From Rhodothermales bacterium (GTDB lineage Bacteria; Bacteroidota; Rhodothermia; Rhodothermales; Bin80): DNA of 64,000 nt. Positions within the stretch are counted from its first letter, which is position 1; each line of letters starts with the position of its first letter. Made by a program: the position numbers and the translations under genes. Shown piece after piece: positions 44,605-53,319 of the stretch. The stretch lies in NCBI GenBank assembly GCA_028278205.1, contig JANQES010000018.1, positions 38,319 through 102,318 of the forward strand, given 5' to 3'. A model generated the notes under the pieces. It searched no databases. It was not told the origin of the DNA and worked only from the letters and a program-made list of their open reading frames with translations.

Positions 44605-47600
44605 CTACGTTTTTCTTTTGAATGGCAAGAGCTTGCTACATCGATCCATGATCCGTTTAAGAAGGCTCGGTGGGTGTCTGTGTGAACGCGGTACTACGAC
44701 GTGTACCAGGGTACCCTGCCCCGGTGCGGATTGCACCGTCAGATGACCGCCGGCTGCCTCGGCCCACTCTGCAATGCCGAGCAGGCCATAGTGCTGTTGC
44801 CGGGCCAGAAGGAGCCAACTCTTGGGGATCGTGAAGCCACGCCCGTCATCTCGAATGGCAAGCGTAACGTGGGCGTTATCAAGAGCCAGCGTGATCTCGA
44901 CGTGGCGGGCCTGAGCGTGGCGCGCCACATTGCTGAGCGCACCCTGGTAAATGCGAAAGAGCGCCAGACGCAACTGTTCCGGCAAGGCCTGCGCGTCCGG
45001 CACCAGATCGGTCGTGATTTCCAGGTTCGGATGGACCCGCTCGAAGGTGCGAACGTGGGCAAGGATGGCCTTTTCGAGGCCGAACGGTCCCAGCGTAGGC
45101 GGACGCAGTTCGCCACAAATGCGCCGTAAGTCCTCGGCGGTTTGATCGAGCAGGGCCTGTGCTTCCTGCAAGGTGGGCGCATTGCTCTCAGCATCTGGTG
45201 TTCTCGATACCAATTCTAGTTTGTGGCGCACACTATAGAGGTTTTGCAGGGGGACGTCGTGGATTTCTCGCGTCAGGTAGAGGCGTTCTTGTTCGCGGCT
45301 CTCTGAGAGCATACGTTGCGTTTCTGCCTGCTCATCTCGCTTCGCTCGATACCAGTAGAGGCCAAACGTGGTACCGAGGAAGAGCACGCCAAACAAAATG
45401 GAAGCCTGGAACCAGGTCGTGCGCCACCATGGGGGCGTAATCCTGACCAGGATCGAGGTTTCGCTCCAGTCTCCTCGTCCTCTAAATCCGCGAACGATAA
45501 ACCGGAAAGTGCCTCCTCGTTCTTCTAGATTGACGTACGTGGCGCGTCCATTGAGGCCGTTGGCGTCATGCCAGGTTTCCTCGAAGCCCTCCAGCAGGTA
45601 TTGATACTGATGGGTGGTGGGGGCGGCGTAGTCCAACAGGGCAAATTCGAAAGAGAACAGGCCGTCCTTGTAGGAGAGTTCGATCCGCTCTTCTGAATCG
45701 AGATCCGTCGCAACGACCTCGTCCTGTTTTTCGAAGGACGTGATCACGATAGGCGGCTTGTAAGATGCATCCGGAAGGTTCTCAGGTTGAAACGTAGTAA
45801 ATCCATTGAGGCCCCCGAAGACAAGGGCCCCATCCCCGTTTTTGGCGAAGGCGCCAGGGCTGAATTGAATGCCTGGCAACCCACTGGTAGCATCGTAGTT
45901 TGTGAAGGCCTCGGTCTGTGGATCGAACCGCGTCAGGCCGTTGCTCGTGCTAATCCAGAGCCTTCCCGCTTCATCGCCGACCACGCCGTAGATCGTATTA
46001 CGAAGCAGGCCGTCTTGCTCCGTGTAAAGAGTGAACCGCTGGGTGGCCCGATCAAACTTGTTAAGGCCGCCGTAGGTGCCTATCCAAAGCGTACCCGGGG
46101 GATCTTCATAAATGGAGACCACGCGGTCGTGACTCAAGCTGTGCGGGGCATTCGGATCGGGCTGATATCTTGTGAATCGCCCGGTAGCGCGGTCGAGCTT
46201 ATTGAGGCCGCCTGAAAAAGTACCCACCCAAAGCGTTCCTTGAAGGTCTTCGTAGATGGTCTCAACGCTGATGTTACTGAGGCTGGTCGTATCCTGCGGA
46301 TCGTGTAGGTAGCGGATAAAGGTGCCATTGGCCGCGTCAAACCGGTTGAGGCCGCCACCATCGGTTCCTACCCAGAGTGTCCCGGAGCGGTCCACATAAA
46401 GGGCATAGACGGCATCCTGGCTCAGGCTGGTCGAGTCTGCCGGATCATGTTGATAGCGGGTAACACGGCCTGATATAGGGTCAAGCTTGTTGAGGCCGCC
46501 GCCTATCGTGCCTATCCAGAATGCGCCTGAGGTGTCGGCTACGATGCTGGAGACCGCATTATGGCTCAAACTGTTAGGATTCGAGGGATCGTGCGTGTGA
46601 GTAGTAATGCGGCCTTGCGTGCCCTCAAACCGGTTGAGGCCGCCTCCGTTGGTCCCGATCCACAGCGTTTCCGGCCAATCAGGGGCCACGTAGAGGGCCA
46701 GCACGTTTGGATGGTTCAGGCTGTTGGGGTTCGTCGGATCGTGCGTATAATGGGCAAATCGTTCATTAGCCAGGTTATATTTTTGAACACCATGGGCCGA
46801 GCCAAGCCATAGGATGCCTGATCGATCCTCGTAAATGGTGTTGATGATGTCGCTGGTGAGGCTGTTCGGATCGGAGGCATCTGGCAGGAAACGCTGGAAG
46901 CGATTGCGGTGCGGGTCAAATCGGTTCAAGCCGCCGTCGAAGGTGCCTACCCAGAGTATCCCGCTGCGATCTTCGTGGATCGCCCAGACCTTGTTATCGC
47001 TCAAGCTGTGCGGGTCGCCCGGTATATTTTTATAGACGGTGATCTCGCCTGTCTGGCGATCCCATCGATTGAGTCCACCGCCGGACGTGCCGATCCACAA
47101 GATGCCGTTGCGATCCTCATAGATAGCCCGGATCCGATTGCTGCTGAGCGATGAGCGAGCGGAAGGAACGCGCCGGTATTGCGCGAAAGCGTTCGTAGCC
47201 TGGTCGAACGCATTAAGCCCCTCGGCCCACGTGCCGATCCACAGCATCCCGGTTCGGTCTTCAAAGAGGCAGTACACATTGTTACTGCTGAGGCTGTGCG
47301 GGTCTGAGGGATCGTGTTCATAGTGGGTAAAGGTGCCCGAGGCTCTATCTATTTTACTGAGCCCCTTTTGCGTGCCGATCCAGAGCGTCCCAGAGTTATC
47401 CTCATGGAGCACTCTCACATTGTGGCTTTTCAAGCCCTCTTTGGGGTCCGAGGTATCATAGGGGTATCGGGTAAAACGGTCCGTTTTTCTGTCAAGGGCA
47501 GCAAGCCCCCCGTAGCGGGTCCCGACCCACAGGGTGCCGGATTGATCTTCTTGAATTGCTGTTACCCAGCTGTCGGGAAGGGAGGTGGAATCGCGCGGAT

Positions 47601-47907
47601 CGTGCTTATAGAGGGTCATCCGGGAGCCGTCATATTTGACGAGTCCGTCCTCCGTCCCAAGCCACATAAAACCCTTCTGATCTTGCAGGATCGCATAGAC
47701 GGTATTGTGGGGAAGTTCTAGCTCCGTCGTCAGGTGCTCAAAACGAGGGGTCGTCCCCTGAGCATAGAGCGAAGAGGCTGTCAACCAGGCGCCCAGCACG
47801 AACAGGAAAAAGGGACACAACGTTCTCTGCCAGCCTGTGCCTACTGGCTTTGCACAGTGGTAAAATGTGACAAGAAAACCGACCCTATGTATGGCGTGGT
47901 TCAGCAA
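44605..47907 (-). CDS. Beta-propeller (Reg_prop) sensor histidine kinase
   Basis: About 1100 residues. An N-terminal signal or anchor (about 25-50, ending SLYAQ) is followed by 13 clear Reg_prop blades (each with a LWIGT...GGLNR/K signature) plus one weaker blade, together two seven-bladed propellers, a Y_Y_Y domain (about 735-820), one membrane helix, and a cytoplasmic HisKA_3 domain (YLTREIHDVPLQNL; phospho-His in REIHD) with HATPase_c (NVARHAQARHVEI, DDGRGF, GLLGIAEWAEAAGG). One-component Reg_prop kinases of Bacteroidota usually sense polysaccharide breakdown products; the ligand is unknown. No ATG fits the start; TTG at 47907 is the most upstream option and the true start may be a little later. 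Confidence 0.88.
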   Translation of the reverse strand: MLNHAIHRVGFLVTFYHCAKPVGTGWQRTLCPFFLFVLGAWLTASSLYAQGTTPRFEHLTTELELPHNTVYAILQDQKGFMWLGTEDGLVKYDGSRMTLYKHDPRDSTSLPDSWVTAIQEDQSGTLWVGTRYGGLAALDRKTDRFTRYPYDTSDPKEGLKSHNVRVLHEDNSGTLWIGTQKGLSKIDRASGTFTHYEHDPSDPHSLSSNNVYCLFEDRTGMLWIGTWAEGLNAFDQATNAFAQYRRVPSARSSLSSNRIRAIYEDRNGILWIGTSGGGLNRWDRQTGEITVYKNIPGDPHSLSDNKVWAIHEDRSGILWVGTFDGGLNRFDPHRNRFQRFLPDASDPNSLTSDIINTIYEDRSGILWLGSAHGVQKYNLANERFAHYTHDPTNPNSLNHPNVLALYVAPDWPETLWIGTNGGGLNRFEGTQGRITTHTHDPSNPNSLSHNAVSSIVADTSGAFWIGTIGGGLNKLDPISGRVTRYQHDPADSTSLSQDAVYALYVDRSGTLWVGTDGGGLNRFDAANGTFIRYLHDPQDTTSLSNISVETIYEDLQGTLWVGTFSGGLNKLDRATGRFTRYQPDPNAPHSLSHDRVVSIYEDPPGTLWIGTYGGLNKFDRATQRFTLYTEQDGLLRNTIYGVVGDEAGRLWISTSNGLTRFDPQTEAFTNYDATSGLPGIQFSPGAFAKNGDGALVFGGLNGFTTFQPENLPDASYKPPIVITSFEKQDEVVATDLDSEERIELSYKDGLFSFEFALLDYAAPTTHQYQYLLEGFEETWHDANGLNGRATYVNLEERGGTFRFIVRGFRGRGDWSETSILVRITPPWWRTTWFQASILFGVLFLGTTFGLYWYRAKRDEQAETQRMLSESREQERLYLTREIHDVPLQNLYSVRHKLELVSRTPDAESNAPTLQEAQALLDQTAEDLRRICGELRPPTLGPFGLEKAILAHVRTFERVHPNLEITTDLVPDAQALPEQLRLALFRIYQGALSNVARHAQARHVEITLALDNAHVTLAIRDDGRGFTIPKSWLLLARQQHYGLLGIAEWAEAAGGHLTVQSAPGQGTLVHVVVPRSHRHPPSLLKRIMDRCSKLLPFKRKT

Positions 47908-48291
47908 GGTAATCGCGCGAGCGTGTTCGAAACTATCCCTTTATCAACAATATAAACAATATAGAGAATCCCTTTGCTCTCATCATGAGGTCTAACACAC
48001 ACGAGGGCTAGTCATTTCACCTTATTCTGCACCGCCCAGGGCTTCGGTAACGGCGCATCCAGCAACTGGTTTTTCTTGAAAGCCCTCTGGTTTGGCGTAA
48101 ACACCCTATCGCCATAAGCTCAAAATGCCTCATCGCTAAGAAAGATTCCACCCCATGAATGAGCGAAAAACGCCCTGAAATCGGCTCTTTCGACTTATAT
48201 CGGCGAATGGCTCACTCTTTTTCTTGCTCTCGCGAACGGACAGCGCGGCCTGTCGGCTGCGCAATCAATCATCTAATTAGCGAGGTGTGTT
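47908..48291. promoter_or_regulatory. Intergenic region between kinase and small lipoprotein genes
   Basis: A lower-GC gap with promoters for two divergent units. An open frame at 48159-48356 overlaps the lipoprotein gene in another frame, with no support. I see no repeat, tRNA or clear hairpin here. Confidence 0.35.
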
Positions 48292-48519
48292 ATGAAGAAA
48301 GGTATAGGTATGCTGCTCGTCTTACTGCTCCCTGTTGTATGGATAAGCGGTTGTGATGTCGTCGGTGAGAATGAGCCGGAATCAACCGATGTCATTGAAG
48401 GCGTCTACTCAAATATCAAAGATCTCCCGCCCGCCCAGGGGAATCTCATAGGGGCCCTTACAGACTCCACGGGCTATGAGACGAACTCAACGGATACTAC
48501 AGCACAAGGTGGTGGGTAG
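48292..48519 (+). CDS. Small lipoprotein
   Basis: A 75-residue exported protein: signal peptide MKKGIGMLLVLLLPVVWISGC with lipobox cysteine C21, then an acidic, Ser/Thr-rich, likely disordered tail (DVVGENEPESTDVIEGVYSN...GGG). No known domain. GAGGTG lies 7 nt before the ATG. Divergent from the propeller kinase; its position makes it a possible output or accessory of that system, which is a guess. Confidence 0.7.
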   Translation: MKKGIGMLLVLLLPVVWISGCDVVGENEPESTDVIEGVYSNIKDLPPAQGNLIGALTDSTGYETNSTDTTAQGGG

Positions 48520-48588
48520 GCCAGATTGTGGCAAGGGATAGGCGTCCTTCATGATTACAAATAATGATTACAAATAAGGTAAGGTCGT

Positions 48589-49006
48589 CTATCCCACTGT
48601 TTTTATTGAACGATCGGGTTGGGCTCGAACAATGCCAGCAACCCGAAGAGGTGAAGATGTACCAGGTTGTTCAGCGGAACGGTTTTTCTCCTTTTGCGTG
48701 ATGTTACGCAGGTTGGAGCCGTCGGCATCCACGGCATACAATTCGGCAACGTGACCGGTGTGTTGCCAGAGCAAAAACGTAGACCCATCCGGCGACCAGG
48801 CCATTCCATTTATCTGGATTTACGGGACGAATAGGCGCGTGACGTTAGCGCCGTCGGCAGCCATGGCATAAATACCGCCCGCTCGCATAAACGCGATCCT
48901 GCGGCCCTTCGGAGATCAGGATGCTTTGCTCTTCCTCCACTGCCGTGTCGCAGGCCATCAGCAAGGCTGTCGCGAGCAGGCTAAGTGCAATAATCCCTCT
49001 TTTCAT
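48589..49006 (-). pseudogene. Decayed TolB/PD40 beta-propeller lipoprotein gene
   Basis: From ATG 49006 the minus strand encodes a lipoprotein signal (MKRGIIALSLLATALLMAC) and EEEQSILISEGPQDRV, then the frame breaks. A second frame gives GGIYAMAADGANVTRLFVP and a stop. A third piece gives MAWSPDGSTFLLWQHTGHVAELYAVDADGSNLRNITQ, a textbook PD40 blade. At least one frameshift and one stop separate the pieces, and the rest of the propeller is missing. Confidence 0.8.
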
Positions 49007-49211
49007 CTGATTCCTCGATTAGAAAGGCCGGGAAATACTCTTTGGCCTGCCGCCCGGAGTACCGAGGTAGCGTTGGGATTGGCGCGTTGGATGAATGGAA
49101 AAATACGCAGAGGGGGATTTGCACTGTTTGAGGACAATCTTTATTTATTAGGGTGGAATCTTTATGGGCGATTCCGAGGGCCGGATCCAGACATAAAAAG
49201 GGGGCGCTGTC

Positions 49212-49742
49212 ATGAAAGGTACCTTGCTGGCGATACTCCTCATCGGGCTGCTCGGCGGCACACTCGGCTGTGACCGATTCGCGGAGGAACAGGGACTGCT
49301 CGACGAACCGGTCGTCGAGGAAAGAATACCGGCGGAGGGCCTGTTTGTAGCGACGGTCATCGGAGACAAAAAGGTGAGCATTGCCGGGGCGGCCTCTTTC
49401 CGGATTCCCGTGATCAGCCGCAATCGGCTTTCTCTGGATTTTACGACGGAGGCGGCAGTCTCGGAGGGCGGCGGGCCTACCGGCGTTTTCTTATCGACGA
49501 CCTGGCACCGGCAAGCCGAGGAGAAATTGCCTTCGACCGGCTACGCCAACCTGTTGCTATCGGAGGCGAGCGGCGCTGAGGGCAGCCCCACATCATGGGT
49601 TGTGACGGCGGGGAGCATCACGCTTTCGGGGGTGACGGAGCAACGCATCGAGGGCACCTTCAGGGTGAGCGCGCAAGGAGTGGCCGGCTCGCAGGAGGCG
49701 GATCAGATTACCATCGTCGGATCGTTCATCGCCATTCGATGA
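49212..49742 (+). CDS. Lipoprotein of unknown function
   Basis: A 176-residue protein with a lipoprotein signal (MKGTLLAILLIGLLGGTLGC, C20) and a beta-rich domain (EGLFVATVIGDKKVSIAGAASFRIP... SWVVTAGSITLSGVTEQRIEGTFRVSAQG). Similar small lipoproteins of unknown role occur in this phylum. AGGGGG ribosome site. It precedes the molybdenum hydroxylase genes by 84 nt. Confidence 0.72.
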   Translation: MKGTLLAILLIGLLGGTLGCDRFAEEQGLLDEPVVEERIPAEGLFVATVIGDKKVSIAGAASFRIPVISRNRLSLDFTTEAAVSEGGGPTGVFLSTTWHRQAEEKLPSTGYANLLLSEASGAEGSPTSWVVTAGSITLSGVTEQRIEGTFRVSAQGVAGSQEADQITIVGSFIAIR

Positions 49743-49826
49743 TCCCTTCGCAGCCAGTACGCAGTACAAATCTCTTTTCCAGGGCACAATAGCAACGTCA
49801 TCGCTGATTAGACGAGGAGCATCCTC

Positions 49827-50282
49827 ATGGCTATCGCTTTTGACCTCAACGGAGAGCGCGTCTCCACCGATGCCGCGCCCGATACCCCGCTTATCTGGGT
49901 TCTGCGGGAGCATCTGCGCTTGACCGGAACCAAGTTTAGTTGTGGATCCGGCGTATGCGGCGCCTGCACCGTCCACCTCGATGGCGCAACCCTGCGGTCG
50001 TGCATCGCGCCGGTGGCCACGGTCGAAGGAAGATCGGTGACGACCATCGAGGGCTTATCTGCGGATCGGTCTCATCCGCTTCAGAAGGCGTGGATTGCAG
50101 AGCAGGTGCCGCAGTGCGGCTACTGCCAGTCCGGCCAGATCATGCAGGCGGCGACGCTGCTCAAACAGAATCCATCACCGACGCGCGATGAGATCATCCA
50201 GCATATGGATGGCATTCTCTGCCGTTGTGGCACCTACGGACGCATCCTGCGCGCCATCGAACGCGCAGCCGAGGAGGGCTAA
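49827..50282 (+). CDS. Molybdenum hydroxylase 2Fe-2S subunit (IorA/CoxS type)
   Basis: A 151-residue electron-transfer subunit of the xanthine-oxidase family. Plant-type 2Fe-2S motif GTKFSCGSGVCGACTVHLDG (N-terminal domain) and the second helical cluster CGYCQSGQIM...CRCGTYGRI. It relays electrons from the Mo centre of the next subunit to an external acceptor; the FAD subunit found in some relatives is absent, as in isoquinoline 1-oxidoreductase-type enzymes. Stop and next start are 3 nt apart, so they are co-translated. Confidence 0.92.
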   Translation: MAIAFDLNGERVSTDAAPDTPLIWVLREHLRLTGTKFSCGSGVCGACTVHLDGATLRSCIAPVATVEGRSVTTIEGLSADRSHPLQKAWIAEQVPQCGYCQSGQIMQAATLLKQNPSPTRDEIIQHMDGILCRCGTYGRILRAIERAAEEG

Positions 50283-50285
50283 ACC

Positions 50286-52469
50286 ATGAAAACGAGCGAA
50301 CAAATAGATCCCGGCGCGTCGACGCTTTCGCGGCGGCGTTTCCTCAAAATCGCCGGCACGGGGATCTCCTTCGGCGTTGTCCTCGGCGCTACGGGGGTGC
50401 AGGTGTTCGGCGCGGCGGAGACCAACCCGGCGTTGGAGAAAGTCATCGGCGCCTGGGTGCGCATCGATACCCAGGGCGGCATTCTGATCTATAACCCCGC
50501 CGCCGAGATGGGCCAGGGCTCCATGACGGCTTTGCCTCTGATCATCGCGGAGGAAATGGATGCCGATTGGTCGAAAGTTCGCATCGAGCATTCGCCTATC
50601 GAACCGGATATCTACGGGCGAAGCTGGAGGCCGGGCGGGCGCGGCACGATGCTCACGGTGGGCAGCCAGGCTGTGCGGGGCTATTTTACGAAGCTTCGGC
50701 TGGCAGGCGCGCAGATACGCCGGGTCTTGCTCGACAACGTCGCGCGCCAGTGGCAGGTGCCCGTCGCCGAACTGACTACCGAGCCGAGCACCGTCGTGCA
50801 TGCGGCCAGTGGCCGGCGCATCTCGTATGGCGAGATCGCGGCCTTCGCCGAGGTGCCGCCGGAGCTTCCGGCGGTTGGTGAATCGCAACTAAAGGCGCCC
50901 GGCGATTTTCGGCTCATCGGCCATTCCGTGCCGCGTCATGACATTCCTGCAAAAACCGATGGAAGCGCCCAATTTGCGATTGACGTGCATCTGCCGGGCA
51001 TGCTCTATGGCATGATCGCGCGGTCGCCGGTGCATGGCGGGCGGCTGGCCGCCTACAACGAAGCCGAGATTCGAGCCATGCCGGGCATTACGACGACGGT
51101 ACAGCTAGAGCACGGCATCGGGGTGATCGGCGAATCGATGGAAGCGGTGATCAAGGCGCGGGAGGCACTGGACGTCGAATGGACGAAGGATGCGCCTGCC
51201 GAGACTTTTGACAGCGAGGCGAGCCTCACGGGCTATTCCGAGATTCCAGGCAGTGACCAGATGCAGGCGCGCAAACTCTCCGGGCAGGGCGATGCGACGG
51301 CAGCGCTCCAACAGGCCGCCAAACGCTACGAGGCCGACTTCCTCGCGGACCACATCTATCACGCGCAGATGGAGCCGCTCAACGCCGTGGTCTCCGTCAA
51401 TGAAGCCGCCGCCGGAGCCGACGTCTGGGTGGGCACGCAGTCAACGTCGGGTGCCCGGTCTGCGGCAGCCCAGGCCTTAGGCGTCGATTTCGACCGCATC
51501 ACTCTGCATCCCTGTTACCTCGGCGGCGGTTTTGGACGGCGGTCTAATTCGGATTACGTGGTCGAAGCCGTGCACCTCTCCAACGCCGTCAAACGGCCTG
51601 TCAAGTTGATGTGGACGCGCGAAGACGACTTGCAGTACGGCCAGTTTCGCCCGATGTGCCTGCAACGCCTGGCCGCCGGTGTCGACGAACAGGGAGCCGT
51701 CACCGCGTGGACACATTGCGTGGTGGGCGACGGCGGCGGCCTGCTCGCTTCGGGTATCCAGATTCCTTTTTACGACATCCCCCATCAGCACATCGAGATG
51801 TGCTCGGTCAGCCACGGCCTCCGGCTCAAGCACTGGCGGGCCGTCGGGCATGGCTTTAACAAGTTCGCCATCGAAGCTTTTATCGACGAAATTGCGGCGG
51901 ACCAGGGCCTCGATCCCTACCAGTTCCGCCGTCGATTAATGCACAACGCCCCGCGCGCGCTCAACGTGCTCGACACCGTCGCCGAGATGGCCGATTGGGG
52001 CGGGGCCGTGCCGGAAGGGCGCGCTCGCGGCATCGCCTTCGGCGAGCGGAGCGGGTCGTTGGCCGCCGGCGTGGCCGAAATTTCGGTGGATGCGTCGAGC
52101 GGGAAGATCCGCGCGCATCGCTTCTGGTGCGCCATCGATGCAGGGATCATCGTTCAACCACACAACGCTGTAGCGCAATCGGAAGGCGGCATCATCAACG
52201 GCTTGAGCAGTGTGCTTTTCGAGCGCATCACGGTCAAAGACGGCAAGGTTCAGCAGTCGAATTATCACGATTATCCGCTGTTGCGCATGTCCGACATGCC
52301 GGAGGTTGCGGTGCAGTTCGTCGCCTCGGAAGAGCCCCCCATGGGGCTTGGCGAGGCCAGCCTGCCGGTAACGGGCGGCGCCGTCGCCAACGCCTTCGCC
52401 GCGCTCACCGGCAAACGGCTTCGGCACCTTCCCTTCACCGCAGACCGCGTCCGCGCGCTTTTGGGCTAG
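50286..52469 (+). CDS. Molybdopterin-binding xanthine dehydrogenase family subunit (IorB type)
   Basis: A 727-residue catalytic subunit. N-terminal twin-arginine-like signal (LSRRRFLKIAGTGISFGVVLG) suggests export by Tat after cofactor loading. Aldehyde-oxidase-type Mo-pterin domains follow; marks are YGMIARSPVHGG, CYLGGGFGRRSNSDYVVEA, and the catalytic glutamate in PPMGLGEASLPVTGGAVANAFAAL. Together with the Fe-S subunit it should hydroxylate or oxidise an N-heterocycle or aldehyde in the periplasm. Substrate not deducible. The required accessory proteins (e.g. CoxF/XdhC) are not in this window. Confidence 0.92.
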   Translation: MKTSEQIDPGASTLSRRRFLKIAGTGISFGVVLGATGVQVFGAAETNPALEKVIGAWVRIDTQGGILIYNPAAEMGQGSMTALPLIIAEEMDADWSKVRIEHSPIEPDIYGRSWRPGGRGTMLTVGSQAVRGYFTKLRLAGAQIRRVLLDNVARQWQVPVAELTTEPSTVVHAASGRRISYGEIAAFAEVPPELPAVGESQLKAPGDFRLIGHSVPRHDIPAKTDGSAQFAIDVHLPGMLYGMIARSPVHGGRLAAYNEAEIRAMPGITTTVQLEHGIGVIGESMEAVIKAREALDVEWTKDAPAETFDSEASLTGYSEIPGSDQMQARKLSGQGDATAALQQAAKRYEADFLADHIYHAQMEPLNAVVSVNEAAAGADVWVGTQSTSGARSAAAQALGVDFDRITLHPCYLGGGFGRRSNSDYVVEAVHLSNAVKRPVKLMWTREDDLQYGQFRPMCLQRLAAGVDEQGAVTAWTHCVVGDGGGLLASGIQIPFYDIPHQHIEMCSVSHGLRLKHWRAVGHGFNKFAIEAFIDEIAADQGLDPYQFRRRLMHNAPRALNVLDTVAEMADWGGAVPEGRARGIAFGERSGSLAAGVAEISVDASSGKIRAHRFWCAIDAGIIVQPHNAVAQSEGGIINGLSSVLFERITVKDGKVQQSNYHDYPLLRMSDMPEVAVQFVASEEPPMGLGEASLPVTGGAVANAFAALTGKRLRHLPFTADRVRALLG

Positions 52470-52525
52470 TCGGTGTAGAGGGGTTTTTAGGGTTACAGCA
52501 CTCGAAAATCCCGGGTTTCCTCCAC

Positions 52526-52665
52526 GGATGCAGCGCTGTTAAGTTTTGCTCAACGTAGCGGTTCAAGTTCCCCTCCTGGTTCCCGCCTGCGCGGGAATGA
52601 CCGGGGGGGACAGGGGTGGTTGATCGACAAATTCACGGAAAATCGCAGCGTTTGGAGGTTTTTTA
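52526..52665. repeat. Left ~140-bp inverted repeat of the DUF559 unit
   Basis: Contains GGTTCCCGCCTGCGCGGG, a G run, and GACAGGGGTGGTTGATC. Colinear, without gaps over most of its length, with the reverse complement of 53080-53218. Confidence 0.85.
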
Positions 52666-52716
52666 TAGTTTCTCAATCAATCACTCCGTACTCGCCTCCT
52701 ACGAAAGAAGAAACGT

Positions 52717-52962
52717 GTGACGCGATTTCGGAGCCACCTCCTTACGGAGCATAGCGATGTCGATTTTTATTGCCCGGCTGAGAAACTGGCTGTAGAGTTG
52801 GATGGGGAGGTGCATAATGATCCGGGACGGCAGGAATATGATGCTGAGCGTGAGGTGTTCTTGCGGAAGCAAGGCATTCGGATCGTACGGTTTGAAAACA
52901 CAGAGGTGTTTGCTGACGTGGAGGTCGTTCTCGAAGGGATTGTGTTATACTTCCGAGAATGA
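52717..52962 (+). CDS. DUF559/Vsr-like endonuclease-domain gene, N-terminally shortened
   Basis: An 81-residue frame (GTG start) matching the DUF559 family, a PD-(D/E)XK-like nuclease fold related to Vsr. Conserved core: VDFYCPAEKLAVELDGEVHND, EYDAEREVFLRKQGIRIVRFENTEVF. Typical members have about 25-30 more N-terminal residues; upstream here the frame (RTRLLRKKKRV) is degenerate and closed by a stop at 52666-52668, so the gene looks shortened or decaying. It lies within a unit bounded by ~140-bp inverted repeats, which suggests mobility. No molecular role is established for DUF559 proteins of this kind. Confidence 0.7.
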   Translation: MTRFRSHLLTEHSDVDFYCPAEKLAVELDGEVHNDPGRQEYDAEREVFLRKQGIRIVRFENTEVFADVEVVLEGIVLYFRE

Positions 52963-53079
52963 CCGGCTGTCCTGTCTTCGTACAGGGCTGTGAAGTTTTA
53001 TGCCCGCCGTTGTTCGGAGGTGCCAAGCAGTTTCCCCTCGTGGACAGGAGGGGATTAAGGGGTGGTCGATCTCAATCCT
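52963..53079. repeat. Internal partial copy of the DUF559-associated sequence
   Basis: CCCCTC...GAGGGG at about 53033-53050 followed by GGGGTGGTCGATC (53058-53071) is a shortened version of the inverted-repeat core. Present in the same orientation as the left repeat. Confidence 0.55.
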
Positions 53080-53218
53080 CGAAAAACACCCAAACACTGC
53101 GATTTAAAGCAACGTAGGAGATCAACCACCCCTGTCCCCCCGGTCATTCCCGCGCAGGCGGGAACCAGGAGGAGAACTTGTACTGCTACGCCCAGCAGAA
53201 CTTAAAAACTCTGCATTC
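53080..53218. repeat. Right ~140-bp inverted repeat of the DUF559 unit
   Basis: Contains GATCAACCACCCCTGTC and CCCGCGCAGGCGGGAACC. Reverse complement of the left repeat with scattered substitutions, from the TTAAGTT/AACTTAA outer part to the CGCAGTGTTTGG inner part. Confidence 0.85.
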
Positions 53219-53319
53219 TGGAAAGCACCGGGGTGAAACTGCGCTGGCGATGGCTCGTTGGATGCAGCCCTGGGAGCTTCCAGCAACCTTGCAATCCATC
53301 TAACGACGCGCGTTTTGCC

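Noticed and set aside
48159..48356. 65-residue open frame upstream of the small lipoprotein
   Set aside because: It overlaps the lipoprotein gene in another frame and has no recognisable features, whereas the lipoprotein has a signal peptide and ribosome site.
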